Source: Pedobacter sp. WC2423 (GTDB lineage: Bacteria; Bacteroidota; Bacteroidia; Sphingobacteriales; Sphingobacteriaceae). From it: a stretch of DNA of 64,000 nt. The position numbers and the translations under genes are program-made. The notes beneath the pieces are model-generated. The model did not search any database. It was not told the origin of the DNA and saw only the letters and a program-made list of their open reading frames with translations. The stretch is from contig NZ_CP162005.1 of the NCBI RefSeq assembly GCF_040822065.1, forward strand, positions 5,456,001-5,520,000, written 5' to 3'. Numbering within the stretch: position 1 is the first letter of the stretch; each line of letters opens with the position of its first letter. Shown here in pieces: positions 25,239 through 34,760 of this stretch.

Positions 25239-27875
25239 TCAATTCTCCACAAATCGAACCATAGTAAATGAATATGCTGGCAGGTTTATTGGACTACCCT
25301 TTTTTAAGGTGACGGTATCGATTGTCTGGGTCACGGTTTTATCGGTGGGTTTGCCAACCAATGTTGCTTTTGTTGCCAATATACCATCAATTTTTACTTC
25401 ACCTAAATCAATGGTTGTATTCATGGAAACAGGTAACAGGTTCACTATTTTTATAATAATGCTATTTGTTTCGCTGTCTTTCACAATGGAATAAGCAATC
25501 CGTTTGCGTACTTTTTCTGGCTGATCTTTCAAAATCAGATCTGCTGGAATGTATTGATCTCCAGCGTTCTGTCCATAGATCTTCTGCACATAATAGCCAG
25601 GCGTTGGTTTAACTTCGTCATTATTAAAGTAGATAAGATCTGGATTCCATTGCGTATGACCTTCCTTTGCAATAAGAGGTGCGTAGGAAGCCATCTTTAC
25701 TACATCTCCGTTGCGCTCCAGGGATGTTATATATAGCGCCTCCGAAAGTGAGGTCTCCCAGTTCGTTCTATTACCACCAGGCAAACTTGCCGCATATTCA
25801 CCCAAGTAAACCTTGGATTTGCTCCGGTCATATTGATCATAAAAATCCTGATTATTGATGAACCAACCTGGAGACTGATAATAATGTTCATCTAGTATTG
25901 GCACTTTTAAATCCGATCCGATCTTCCAGCCTTCTTCATAGTCTGTACCTTCAAAAAATGGTCCTGCCGAGCCAATCACCGTAATTTCCGGATGGGCTTT
26001 TTGCAGGGCCTTATAGATCATGGTAAATCGCTCTTTAAAAACTTCTGTCATCTGGTCTTCATTGCCAATTCCTATATATTTTAAGTTAAAAGGTTTTGGG
26101 TGACCTGCTTCTGTCCGCTTTTTACCCCATTTGGTATTGATAGCCCCATTGGCATATTCTACCAGATCGATGATATCCTGAATATACTGTGGCATTTCAG
26201 ACATTGGGATTCCCCCTTGCTGGCCACCTCCTCCGGTTCCCGAATTCTGACAGGGCACACCGGCTGCAATTACCGGCACTGGCTCGGCGCCCATATCCTC
26301 GCAGAACTGAAAATATTCGAAATATCCCAAGCCCATAGTTTGATGATAGCCCCACAAATTGCGGTCTGGTTTACGTGATTCTAATGGTCCGATTGAGTTT
26401 TTCCACTTATAAATATTGGCAATACCATCACCATGTGCCACACAGCCTCCGGGAAAACGGACAAACTTAGGTTTGATATTTGCAATTGTAGTTGCCAAAT
26501 CAGCCCTAAGGCCATTTTTATGGCCTTTATAGGTTTTTTCTGGAAATAGGGAAATCATGTCAAGCCCCAAACTACCCACACTATTTACGGTAATTTCAAG
26601 CGACACATCTTTGGCATTGGACGATGAGATCAGAGAGGTTTTAAGGACTTTCCATGATCCCAAAGAAATAGACAACTTTTTCTGTGCCAGCACACCTTGT
26701 TTAGCGCTTACTAAATTCACCGTTAGCGAGATGTTTTTTCCCTCGAAAGCTTTTGCAAAAGTTGAAAAATGATAAGTTTCGCCTTTTTTAACGGTGATAG
26801 AGTCAAACCCTGTATTGAATAAAGAAGCCCCGGGTTCATTTATTTTAAGTAGGGCATAATGAGGATTATTTAAGTGGATGCCGTTTAAAGAATCGACTGT
26901 AAATGTTGCCTTATCGCCTTTTAGTGACCACGCGTATTTACTGTTCCAGTTTTTATCTTCATAGCTCTTATCACCTGGATGATATTCAAAATCTCGGTTT
27001 TGAATCAGTTCTGCGTAAAGTCCGCCATCTGCGGCATAGTTAATATCTTCAAAAAAGACTCCGGTCAGCAGCTTACTAATCGGCTTTGCAAGTGCCATTT
27101 GAGCTGACAATTTTATCTCCAATGGCTTTAAACCTGCAAAACGCTCTGGATCGTCCTTAGTAGTTTCTCTATTGAGTGTATTTTTATATTGGATAAGCTG
27201 ATGGGCTTTTTTAAGTCCGGCCACTACAGACCAGGGTACACGGTGAACCTGGCCTTCTGTTTTTTGTTCAAGATCTGCAATTATTGTGTGGTTTTGGTAG
27301 GCTGTGGCGCCTGCTTCAGTCACTGGTGTATAGAATTTAAAATCCTTGGTTTCTGTAACGTAGTATTTACCATCTGCATCTGCATAAGTAATTTTATAAC
27401 TTTCTTTTTGTGGGTTGTAGGTAATAACGGGACGCAATACATTTTTCCCTAAGGAGAGATAAGGATAACTTTGCGGGCTCCAGTCAATGAGATTCTTTGA
27501 AGTTGCCGAAGCAAATTGATGGGTATAGGTATTGATCTGCCAGACGCAAACCCAATCTCCATCTTTACCGCGAATCAGATAGGGCGAATTCATCTTTTTT
27601 TCTGACCCCCATCTTCCATAATCAGAATTTAAGTAGACATAGCCAGCTCCAATAGGTGTCCAGTTTTTTTGATCAGTGCTCCAGGCAAAGCAAAGTCCGT
27701 TATTATTGTAAGTAAAAAGATAAACCGAATCTGGTTCGTCCGGTGGTACTTTGCTTGCAAAGGTTACGGCATTTAAACAAAGAAAAAATATGCAGAACAG
27801 CAAAAGTTGGCGAAGAAGATGTTTGGATTTTCCAACTTCATTCCCGCTCACTTTCCGAAAAAAAATATAGGTCAT
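25239..27875 (-). CDS. Secreted alpha-L-arabinofuranosidase (GH51) with extra N-terminal domain
   Basis: An 878-residue exported enzyme. The signal peptide spans about 1-40 (LLLFCIFFLCLNAV). Residues about 48-195 resemble a partial GH43-like beta-propeller (LCFAWSTDQKNWTPIG, SPYLIRGKDGDWVCVW). Residues about 230-440 include the GH51 opening GVFFEDINYAADGGLYAELI and a carbohydrate-binding-like insert. The barrel follows (RFPGGCVAHGDG). The acid/base is Glu in IGIGNEDQ and the nucleophile Glu in VYLGEYAAS. The C-terminal beta domain ends PAYSFTMVRFVEN. It should release arabinose from arabinan or arabinoxylan in the periplasm or outside. GH51 alone is about 500-660 residues, so the N-terminal domain is an addition. 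Confidence 0.9.
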   Translation of the reverse strand: MTYIFFRKVSGNEVGKSKHLLRQLLLFCIFFLCLNAVTFASKVPPDEPDSVYLFTYNNNGLCFAWSTDQKNWTPIGAGYVYLNSDYGRWGSEKKMNSPYLIRGKDGDWVCVWQINTYTHQFASATSKNLIDWSPQSYPYLSLGKNVLRPVITYNPQKESYKITYADADGKYYVTETKDFKFYTPVTEAGATAYQNHTIIADLEQKTEGQVHRVPWSVVAGLKKAHQLIQYKNTLNRETTKDDPERFAGLKPLEIKLSAQMALAKPISKLLTGVFFEDINYAADGGLYAELIQNRDFEYHPGDKSYEDKNWNSKYAWSLKGDKATFTVDSLNGIHLNNPHYALLKINEPGASLFNTGFDSITVKKGETYHFSTFAKAFEGKNISLTVNLVSAKQGVLAQKKLSISLGSWKVLKTSLISSSNAKDVSLEITVNSVGSLGLDMISLFPEKTYKGHKNGLRADLATTIANIKPKFVRFPGGCVAHGDGIANIYKWKNSIGPLESRKPDRNLWGYHQTMGLGYFEYFQFCEDMGAEPVPVIAAGVPCQNSGTGGGGQQGGIPMSEMPQYIQDIIDLVEYANGAINTKWGKKRTEAGHPKPFNLKYIGIGNEDQMTEVFKERFTMIYKALQKAHPEITVIGSAGPFFEGTDYEEGWKIGSDLKVPILDEHYYQSPGWFINNQDFYDQYDRSKSKVYLGEYAASLPGGNRTNWETSLSEALYITSLERNGDVVKMASYAPLIAKEGHTQWNPDLIYFNNDEVKPTPGYYVQKIYGQNAGDQYIPADLILKDQPEKVRKRIAYSIVKDSETNSIIIKIVNLLPVSMNTTIDLGEVKIDGILATKATLVGKPTDKTVTQTIDTVTLKKGSPINLPAYSFTMVRFVEN

Positions 27876-28007
27876 ATTTGGTTCAAACTATTTGGTGAAA
27901 CTAAAGTAATAAATAAACGTCATAATAACGATTAATGATGATAGGGGGAGTATTGAAGTATTCAATATAATGTTTACCAATATTTCCTCATTTTTTATGC
28001 TCACTTA

Positions 28008-28058
28008 GGCCTCCATTAGTGGATAAACACGTTTCTGCGATGTTTGTCCATTTTTTTT
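28008..28058 (+). repeat. Relative of the tRNA-downstream terminator
   Basis: GGCCTCCA then TTAGTGGATAAACACGTTTC and TGTTTGTCCA with eight T resembles the tRNA end and terminator at 843-894 (TAGTGGGCAAACACGTTTC, GTTTGCCCAC, eight T). TGGATAAACA/TGTTTGTCCA forms a 10-bp stem with one wobble. No tRNA body is left here. It may be an older or outer insertion boundary. The remaining 27,876-28,145 has no gene. Confidence 0.6.
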
Positions 28059-28145
28059 GTCGATTTAATAATCTGCAAAAAAGTAATTGTCGATTTATGA
28101 TTATTTACAAAATCGATTTTTTTTTGATTCAACCGTAATTTACGT

Positions 28146-28176
28146 TTTGATCTATCAAAAATATTACACAACTTTG
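28146..28176 (+). promoter_or_regulatory. Promoter of the siderophore operon
   Basis: TTTG (28,146-28,149), exactly 19 bases, then CAACTTTG (28,169-28,176): the Bacteroidota sigma-A pattern TTTG-N19-TAnnTTTG with one change. It lies 57 bases before the receptor ATG. No convincing Fur box was found. Confidence 0.55.
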
Positions 28177-28232
28177 GCTACTGTTTTTATTTGATCTAAA
28201 TAATTATAGTATGTATTTAAGGTTAAATTTAT

Positions 28233-30554
28233 ATGAAAATCAAACTCGTACTTTTTTTAATGTTGAGCCCAGTACTGATGGTTAAGGCACAGAAGCCGGC
28301 AACTATTACAGGAAAAATCACCACGACTGATGGCAATGTTGCCGCTGGTATAACCGTAACCGTTTCAGGAACTACACTCGGAAGTGTGACGGACGGAAAT
28401 GGTGTTTATAAAATCAAAAATCTTCCTTTAGGAAATCAAATTATCCAACTTTCCGCTATAGGCATTCAAACTCAGACCAAAACTGTTGAAATAAAATCTG
28501 GCGAAACCATAAATGTTGATTTTGTGATCAATGGAACCTCTAAAGAACTGGAAGAAGTTGCTGTCAGTGCGCTCAGGGCACATAAATATTTATATAAAGA
28601 GAGCGATCAGGTAGCCAGAATTCCATTAAAAAACCTGGAGAACCCCCAGGTTTATTCTGTTATTCCAAAAGAACTTATCCGCAATCAATTATCCCTGAAT
28701 AGTAAGGATGTGATTAATAATGCCGCTGGTGTAGTGGCGTATTATACCCCTATTGGTACGGTAAGTGCCTGGATTAGAGGATTCGATACCCGGAATGCGA
28801 TCAGGAATGGCATGGTAACTCAATATCGGGCAGAATCTGACCCCATCAATATTGAAAGAGTGGAGGTAATAAAGGGACCTGCCGGAACGCTTTTTGGATC
28901 AAGTGCGATATCATTTGGTGGATTAATTAATAAAATTACTAAAACCCCTAATCCCGTAGCGTCAACAGAAGTGGCCGTTTTTACTGGCAGCAACAGCCTG
29001 ATGCGAATTACTGCTGATATCAATACTCCATTAAATTCATCAAAAACAACATTATTCAGGCTGAATGCGGCTTATCATGCAGAAGATAGTTTTCAGGATA
29101 TCGGACGCTATAAGAGTATAAGTGCTGCCCCAAGTTTTCTTTATAAAGTAAACGACAGGCTTACTTTCCTTGTTGATGCTGAATTTGCAGCAGTAACCAG
29201 AACACAGCAACCCTACCCATCGTTCGGTCCCAATACCACCTTTAAAAATTTCAAGGATATTCCTATTGACTACAAAAAATATATAGGTGGTGACGATGTG
29301 GATTCTAAAACAACCATTTCTAATTTCTTTACCAAGGCAACTTATAAATTGTCTGATCAATGGGTTTCATCTACCAATTTGAATTTCAGTAATGGTTATG
29401 TAGATTATGCCAATCAGCTTTATCCAAGATGGCTGACGGATTCTACCATGACCAGGAATATCGGGATGTATAGCGCCCGTACACTTTCATTCATTCAGTT
29501 TCAACAGAACTTTAATGGTGATTTTAAAATAGGCAAGATGCGTAACCGGGCGGTTATTGGCGCAGATTTTACCAGTACAATTACGCGATTGAACTACGCT
29601 TATTTTAATTATGATACTATTAATGTAAATAAAAATTTCTCTCCATTATTTGCCCAGCGTGCCAATGCCCTGATGGCAGCCACTAAACCAGGCTATTATC
29701 AGAATACGCAAACTAATTATAGTATTTATGCTTCTGATGTAATTAATGTAACCAAGCGCCTGCTTGTGATGGCAAGTTTGCGATTGGATCAGTTTGTAAA
29801 CAAGGCGAGTATTGAGAATAGTCTTCCGGTAAAAGATAATTACCAGCAAACGGCCCTTTCTCCTAAGTTTGGAATGATTTATCAAATTGTAGATCAGAAA
29901 GTTGCTGTTTTTGGAAATTACATGAATGGTTTTCTAAATCAGGGCCCTGTTACCCAGCCTGATGGAAGTACACTCAGACTTAAACCAAAGCAAGCCAACC
30001 AATGGGAAGGCGGAGTGAAAACAGATCTGTTAAATAAACATTTGGGATTTACCTTAAGCTTTTACGATATCAAGGTTAATAATGCTACTTATACCGACAA
30101 CAATAACTTCAGCTTACAGGGCGGTACACAAAGGAGTAAGGGTTTTGAAGCAGAATTGAATGCAGAGCCTGTTGATCACCTTTACATCATATCCGGATAT
30201 GCCCGGAACAGCAACAAATTTATATCAGGTACGCCCTCACTTATCGGGAAAAAAGTTGCCGGTGCTCCAGGTGAGGTCTTTAACCTTTGGATAAATTACC
30301 AGTGCGTTAGTGGATTTTTGAAAAATTTTGGTGGTGGCTTTGGGGGCAATTATGTCAGTGATGTATACTGGGATGCCGCAAATACCATTACCATACCTTC
30401 CTATACGGTATTAAATGCAGCTGTTAGTTATAATAAACCAACCTGGAGAGCGTCGGTTAAAATGAATAATCTATCCAACCAAAAGCATTGGAACAGTGAT
30501 GCACAGCCGCAAATGCTGAGACAGATTATTGGTTCTCTCGCTATGAACTTTTAA
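28233..30554 (+). CDS. TonB-dependent siderophore receptor
   Basis: A 773-residue outer-membrane receptor. The signal peptide is 1-19 (LMVKAQ). A carboxypeptidase-regulatory-like beta domain covers about 22-105 (ITGKITTTDGNVAAGITVTV), the plug about 120-230 (VIPKELI, WIRGFDTRNAIRNGM, IERVEVIKGPAGTLFG) and the 22-strand barrel the rest, ending in Phe (GSLAMNF). The FhuA/FecA-like plug motifs mark a ferric-siderophore importer. It is the first gene of an operon with an ATP-grasp ligase, an IucA/IucC synthetase and an exporter, so it probably retakes the home-made siderophore. Confidence 0.92.
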   Translation: MKIKLVLFLMLSPVLMVKAQKPATITGKITTTDGNVAAGITVTVSGTTLGSVTDGNGVYKIKNLPLGNQIIQLSAIGIQTQTKTVEIKSGETINVDFVINGTSKELEEVAVSALRAHKYLYKESDQVARIPLKNLENPQVYSVIPKELIRNQLSLNSKDVINNAAGVVAYYTPIGTVSAWIRGFDTRNAIRNGMVTQYRAESDPINIERVEVIKGPAGTLFGSSAISFGGLINKITKTPNPVASTEVAVFTGSNSLMRITADINTPLNSSKTTLFRLNAAYHAEDSFQDIGRYKSISAAPSFLYKVNDRLTFLVDAEFAAVTRTQQPYPSFGPNTTFKNFKDIPIDYKKYIGGDDVDSKTTISNFFTKATYKLSDQWVSSTNLNFSNGYVDYANQLYPRWLTDSTMTRNIGMYSARTLSFIQFQQNFNGDFKIGKMRNRAVIGADFTSTITRLNYAYFNYDTINVNKNFSPLFAQRANALMAATKPGYYQNTQTNYSIYASDVINVTKRLLVMASLRLDQFVNKASIENSLPVKDNYQQTALSPKFGMIYQIVDQKVAVFGNYMNGFLNQGPVTQPDGSTLRLKPKQANQWEGGVKTDLLNKHLGFTLSFYDIKVNNATYTDNNNFSLQGGTQRSKGFEAELNAEPVDHLYIISGYARNSNKFISGTPSLIGKKVAGAPGEVFNLWINYQCVSGFLKNFGGGFGGNYVSDVYWDAANTITIPSYTVLNAAVSYNKPTWRASVKMNNLSNQKHWNSDAQPQMLRQIIGSLAMNF

Positions 30555-30586
30555 ACGATAAGTTATACCTAAATCTACCGATCAAC

Positions 30587-31579
30587 ATGCGATATAAAAA
30601 TATACATAGTGTCCTGATACATAAGAGGTGTGAGGAACAAGGCATCAGCTGTGAACTTCTGGTACCGGGAGATGAAGAAATTTTTGTGCTTCAAAAAGAA
30701 GACCATAAAATATTCATCAACCGTGGGGTATCTCCATATGTAAGCCATATGGCAGCTACCATTTCAGAAAACAAATTAGCCACCAATACTTTGCTTCGAA
30801 ATCACGGGGTTCCTATTCCTGAATTTATGTTCTGCACTGATCTTCAGCAAGATGCTATATCATTCCTGAAAAAACATAAGCCATTGGTAATTAAACCATT
30901 CGACACCAATAAGGGAGTTGAAATCCACATGAATATCTCCAGTCAAAAAGAATTGGAGCATGCTTTCTTAAATGTTCGAAAAGTAAGTAGCCATGCCATT
31001 CTTCAGCAGCAGGCTGCTGGTAAGGATTACCGGATTTTACTTATTGGAGATGAGCTTGCTGGCGTACTGTTAAACGAATGGGCTTATGTAACCGGCAATG
31101 GAAAAGATGAGCTGGAACAGCTGATCAAAATTGAAAATGATAAAAGGGAAACAGAAGGCACAGCCGTTTATGATCGGAATTTTAAAATGCTTTCTCCCGT
31201 TCCTATGGAAGATGTAGCAAAGGCGCTAGCATTACAGGGACTGGACTTTCAGTATATCCCCTGCGATGCTGAAAAAATTTACATCAGCTATTGTGGAAAT
31301 GGGTGGGCCGGTGCACTGGCGATTGATAGAACAGAAGATATTCATCCAGACAACCTTCAGCTCGCCAAAAAAATAGCAAAGGTATCTGCTATTGATGTAA
31401 TTGGGATTGATATCAGATGCGAGGATATCGCAGTATCTCATCAGGAATCTGCATTTGCAGTGATTGAGGTAAATATCCGGCCGAGCATGGTCGATCATGA
31501 GTATCCAACCGAAGGAAAACCCAGACGTGTGGTTTCGCAATATCTTGATTATTTATTTAGAAAAGCCCATCATGAATAA
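30587..31579 (+). CDS. ATP-grasp ligase, PvsA/cyanophycin-synthetase-like
   Basis: A 330-residue ATP-grasp carboxylate-amine ligase. Family blocks are MAATISENKLATNTLLRNHG with PIPEF (about 62-86), the ATP-binding lysine in LVIKPFDTNKGVEIH (about 106-120), GKDYRILLIGDEL and the Mg2+-binding segment VIEVNIRPSM near residue 300. It would activate a carboxyl as acyl phosphate and join it to an amine, such as an amino acid. In vibrioferrin synthesis PvsA is an ATP-grasp enzyme next to NIS synthetases, so a similar amide-forming step is inferred. The stop overlaps the next start by eight bases. Confidence 0.85.
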   Translation: MRYKNIHSVLIHKRCEEQGISCELLVPGDEEIFVLQKEDHKIFINRGVSPYVSHMAATISENKLATNTLLRNHGVPIPEFMFCTDLQQDAISFLKKHKPLVIKPFDTNKGVEIHMNISSQKELEHAFLNVRKVSSHAILQQQAAGKDYRILLIGDELAGVLLNEWAYVTGNGKDELEQLIKIENDKRETEGTAVYDRNFKMLSPVPMEDVAKALALQGLDFQYIPCDAEKIYISYCGNGWAGALAIDRTEDIHPDNLQLAKKIAKVSAIDVIGIDIRCEDIAVSHQESAFAVIEVNIRPSMVDHEYPTEGKPRRVVSQYLDYLFRKAHHE

Positions 31580-33341
31580 CTCAGGCCAACAATTATCTTC
31601 CACTGTTTTGCCGCAAACTGAAACAGCAGGTTACGCTCAAGCTTGTCAGGAAGTGATGCAAAGATTGCTCTATGCACTAATTAATGAAAGTTCAGATCAG
31701 CGACAGCTTATTTTAACCACCGTTAACGATCAGTTTAAAGTGAGACGGATTGTTCTTCCTTCCAATGCTGGAGTTTTATCCTGCATAGAAGCAAACGATG
31801 GGAATATTACGGTTTACTTATCAGTGGTATTACTCAGAAATGATGGTGGTTTAACAGAGCTTGATGTGATGGCACTGTTGAACTGTATACTGGATTCGTG
31901 GAAAACGGAAGATGCCTGTAGCGAAAAAATCAAGGCAGAAGTTAATAATTGTTTAGATCATCTGGCTATGGCGTTTGATTATGAAGCGGAGCATACCGAT
32001 CAGGTCAGCCATTATATTAAAGCAGCAATTTTAGAGAAGCAATCTGTTTTTCAGCAACGGGAAACATTATTAAATTCAGAAATTATACCTTTTAAAGGGC
32101 ACCCAATCCATGTTTGTGCCAAAACCAAAATGGGATTTTCCAGGCAAGATGTAATGGCTTACAGTCCGGAATTTTCGCCGAAGGTTAATTTACAGCTGCT
32201 TGCCGTACATCGGTCACATCTGATATATTCTGATGAAATAGATATGTGGACGAAATACAGTGCTGAATTGTTATCGTATAAACAAGCTGAGGATTATCTG
32301 ATTATGCCGGTTCATCCCTGGCAGTACGAAAATGTTATTTCGAAAGCATATAAAGCGCACATAGATAGTGGAGTTTTATTTAAACTCGAAGATGAGGCTA
32401 TAGAAGTTCTGCCCACTTTATCCATGAGAACGGCACTTTTACCAGCAACTCTAAACCAACCGTTCTATCACATTAAGGTTCCTGTTAATATTCAGGCCAC
32501 CAGTGTTAAAAGATCATTAACGCTCCGGGATTTATATAATGGTATTGAATTTAGCAAGTTGATTTCGGATATGGCTCAGAAAATCCCTTCTATGGCTAAT
32601 AAACGTGGACGAATGATCAGTGATGTGTGTGCGGCACATTTTAAAATTCAGGGAGAAACAAATCCGGGCCTGTCTTTTCTTTTAAGAAATGACCCAATCA
32701 ACTATTGTTTACCAGGAGAAACCATGGTTGTTGCAGCGGCTTTAACGCACTCCACTAAATTACATCCATACCCAATACTTTGTCAGTTTATCGATCAGTC
32801 CAAATTGCCAGTAGAAATTTATCTGGATCAGTTGATTGAAACCCTGTTAGCCATGCCTTTGGAAGTATTTCTTCATGAAGGTATCGCTCTCGACCTTCAC
32901 GGACAAAATACCATGATCGTTTTTGATGAATCTCATCAGGTATGCGCACTGGCTTACCGGGATCTTGGTAGTGTACAAGTAGCAGACACGTACCAATCCC
33001 TGAATGAACAGAAACACCTTTTTTACGGCGAAGCTTCAACTTTTATGAACTACAGAGATACTGTTAGCGAATTGATGCATACACTTTTCAATAACCTTAT
33101 CGGTGGGATCATTAGTTGTACGACTAGTGCATATGAAATACCTGAGCAGCAGATCTGGAGAAAAGTCAAAGAAACCAGCATGCGTATTATCCAAAGTTGT
33201 AAAGTACCCGATCAGGTAAAGGATGACTTTTGCAAGATGCTTTTTAGTCCGGATCTGATGATAAAACCCTTATTGAAAATGCGCATTGCTGAGAAAACTT
33301 TATACCAGGCTATTCCCAATCCTATGTTCAATATCAGCTAA
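31572..33341 (+). CDS. IucA/IucC family NIS siderophore synthetase
   Basis: A 589-residue NRPS-independent siderophore synthetase, normal length. Residues about 175-190 have GHPIHVCAKTKMGF (family GHPxHPxxKxxxG, second proline replaced). Then come PTLSMRTALLP, HIKVPVNIQATSVKR (substrate/ATP region) and the C-terminal FerIucA/FhuF-like domain with HGQNTMIVFDE and YRDLGSVQV. It adenylates a carboxylate such as citrate and condenses it with an amine or alcohol. It begins inside the ATP-grasp gene (ATG overlapping CATGAATAA) and its TAA shares a base with the MFS start, so all three are coupled. There is one synthetase only, where vibrioferrin loci have two. Confidence 0.93.
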   Translation: MNNSGQQLSSTVLPQTETAGYAQACQEVMQRLLYALINESSDQRQLILTTVNDQFKVRRIVLPSNAGVLSCIEANDGNITVYLSVVLLRNDGGLTELDVMALLNCILDSWKTEDACSEKIKAEVNNCLDHLAMAFDYEAEHTDQVSHYIKAAILEKQSVFQQRETLLNSEIIPFKGHPIHVCAKTKMGFSRQDVMAYSPEFSPKVNLQLLAVHRSHLIYSDEIDMWTKYSAELLSYKQAEDYLIMPVHPWQYENVISKAYKAHIDSGVLFKLEDEAIEVLPTLSMRTALLPATLNQPFYHIKVPVNIQATSVKRSLTLRDLYNGIEFSKLISDMAQKIPSMANKRGRMISDVCAAHFKIQGETNPGLSFLLRNDPINYCLPGETMVVAAALTHSTKLHPYPILCQFIDQSKLPVEIYLDQLIETLLAMPLEVFLHEGIALDLHGQNTMIVFDESHQVCALAYRDLGSVQVADTYQSLNEQKHLFYGEASTFMNYRDTVSELMHTLFNNLIGGIISCTTSAYEIPEQQIWRKVKETSMRIIQSCKVPDQVKDDFCKMLFSPDLMIKPLLKMRIAEKTLYQAIPNPMFNIS

Positions 33342-34588
33342 TGGCCCTATTTCGAAATAAAAAAGCAGAAAATAACCTGGCAGATCAAGATCTGTCAGGT
33401 ACGTTTTATCCTAAATTTCTAATTTGTTCATTTATTGGTGCATTAGGTGATTATATGACGCTTTCTGCATTAGGATGGTATATTGTTGATTCAGTAGGAT
33501 CTGCAGAGGTACTGGGCTGGGTATTTTTTGCCAGAACAGTTCCACGGTTTTTTATGAGCTTTGTTGGTGGTTATTTTGCCGACCGAATGGACCGTAAAAA
33601 GCTGATTATTGGAGTATATTCAGGATTAATGGTTACTACAGGTTTACAAATTTTTGTGATCTGGAACCTATCGGGTTTGCACTGGATCTATATTGTCGCG
33701 GTTGTTTTTTTGCGGAATGTTTTTGACAGTGCTGAGCCCAGTATCAGAAATGCATTACTTCCAGATATTGTTAAAAAGGAAAACATTGCAAAGGCCGTAG
33801 GTTTTTATGCTTCCAGTTTAAACCTGGCTGCTATTGTTGCTCCGGTTTTAGCCGGATACTTGCTATCAGTCATGACTATCACGCCATTGCTTATTGCAGA
33901 TTTTTGCTTACAGATACCCTCTTTTTTAATTCTTTTTTTGCTCCCTGTTATACCAATCCATAAAGATGACACCAGTAAAGGACTTGCAAAGAAAGGCTAC
34001 ATTTTTGCAATTTCTTACATCAGGCAATCTCCTGTTTTGCGCAATAGCTTGATATTGAGTGTTACACTCATGTTTTTTCTTTTTCCATTTGGTGCCATGC
34101 TTCCGTTACTGGTAAAAAACACACTACATTTAGATGCAAAATCTTTTGGGTTGATTAGTGCCACAGAGGCCTTTGGTGCTGTACTCGGCGGACTCTTGCT
34201 GAAATACATCGCTCAAGATAACCTGCTCCGGTTATGGCCATGGATGGGAATACTTTCGTGTTTTTTCTTGTTTTTATTGGGCTTTGCAGGCGCTTCGCTA
34301 TCTCTTTTCCTAATCATTTTCGCCTTAGGATTAATGAGTCAATTGTTCAGAAGCACAGGCCGCAGCATCTTTCAGCTGAACACACCAACAGAAATCAGGG
34401 GAAAAGTAATGTCAGTATTGATTTCAGACAGCGGAATTGTATCTCTGGGCATCTTATTTTTTACGTTAATTACGGGTAGATTATCTGTTGGTTTTGTTTA
34501 TAGTTTAATGGGGTGTCTGGGAATTATAAGCTCTTTCGGCTGCTATATGTTTTTATTTAAAAGCAAGAACAGAAATCAGTCAAAATAA
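33341..34588 (+). CDS. MFS siderophore exporter (EntS/PvsC-like)
   Basis: A 415-residue 12-helix MFS_3-type transporter. The motif-A-like loop is GGYFADRMDRKKLI (about 78-91). The ordering of VGFYASSLNLAAIVAPVLAG and the C-terminal SVLISDSGIVSLGILF match the EntS/PvsC exporters of siderophores. The start codon overlaps the synthetase stop (TAATG). It would export the product across the inner membrane. The context gives the function; similarity alone says only 'MFS_3'. No transcription terminator is obvious in the 170 bases after it. Confidence 0.88.
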   Translation: MALFRNKKAENNLADQDLSGTFYPKFLICSFIGALGDYMTLSALGWYIVDSVGSAEVLGWVFFARTVPRFFMSFVGGYFADRMDRKKLIIGVYSGLMVTTGLQIFVIWNLSGLHWIYIVAVVFLRNVFDSAEPSIRNALLPDIVKKENIAKAVGFYASSLNLAAIVAPVLAGYLLSVMTITPLLIADFCLQIPSFLILFLLPVIPIHKDDTSKGLAKKGYIFAISYIRQSPVLRNSLILSVTLMFFLFPFGAMLPLLVKNTLHLDAKSFGLISATEAFGAVLGGLLLKYIAQDNLLRLWPWMGILSCFFLFLLGFAGASLSLFLIIFALGLMSQLFRSTGRSIFQLNTPTEIRGKVMSVLISDSGIVSLGILFFTLITGRLSVGFVYSLMGCLGIISSFGCYMFLFKSKNRNQSK

Positions 34589-34760
34589 ATGACATCCGGC
34601 ATTTCGGTTGCTTCCTGAAAAATTTAACAGCAGGGCCATCCGTGCCAATGGTGGTGCGCTTTTTTACCCAGGGCCTGTGAGAGAGGCCATAAAATAGCCG
34701 CGAGTTCAGACTATTTGAGATTATAGCTTAAATATGCAAGACTAAGATCTATGGCAGGCT

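Noticed and set aside
28176-28232. Fur box before the siderophore receptor
   Set aside because: AT-rich, but no good match to the Fur inverted repeat; not claimed.
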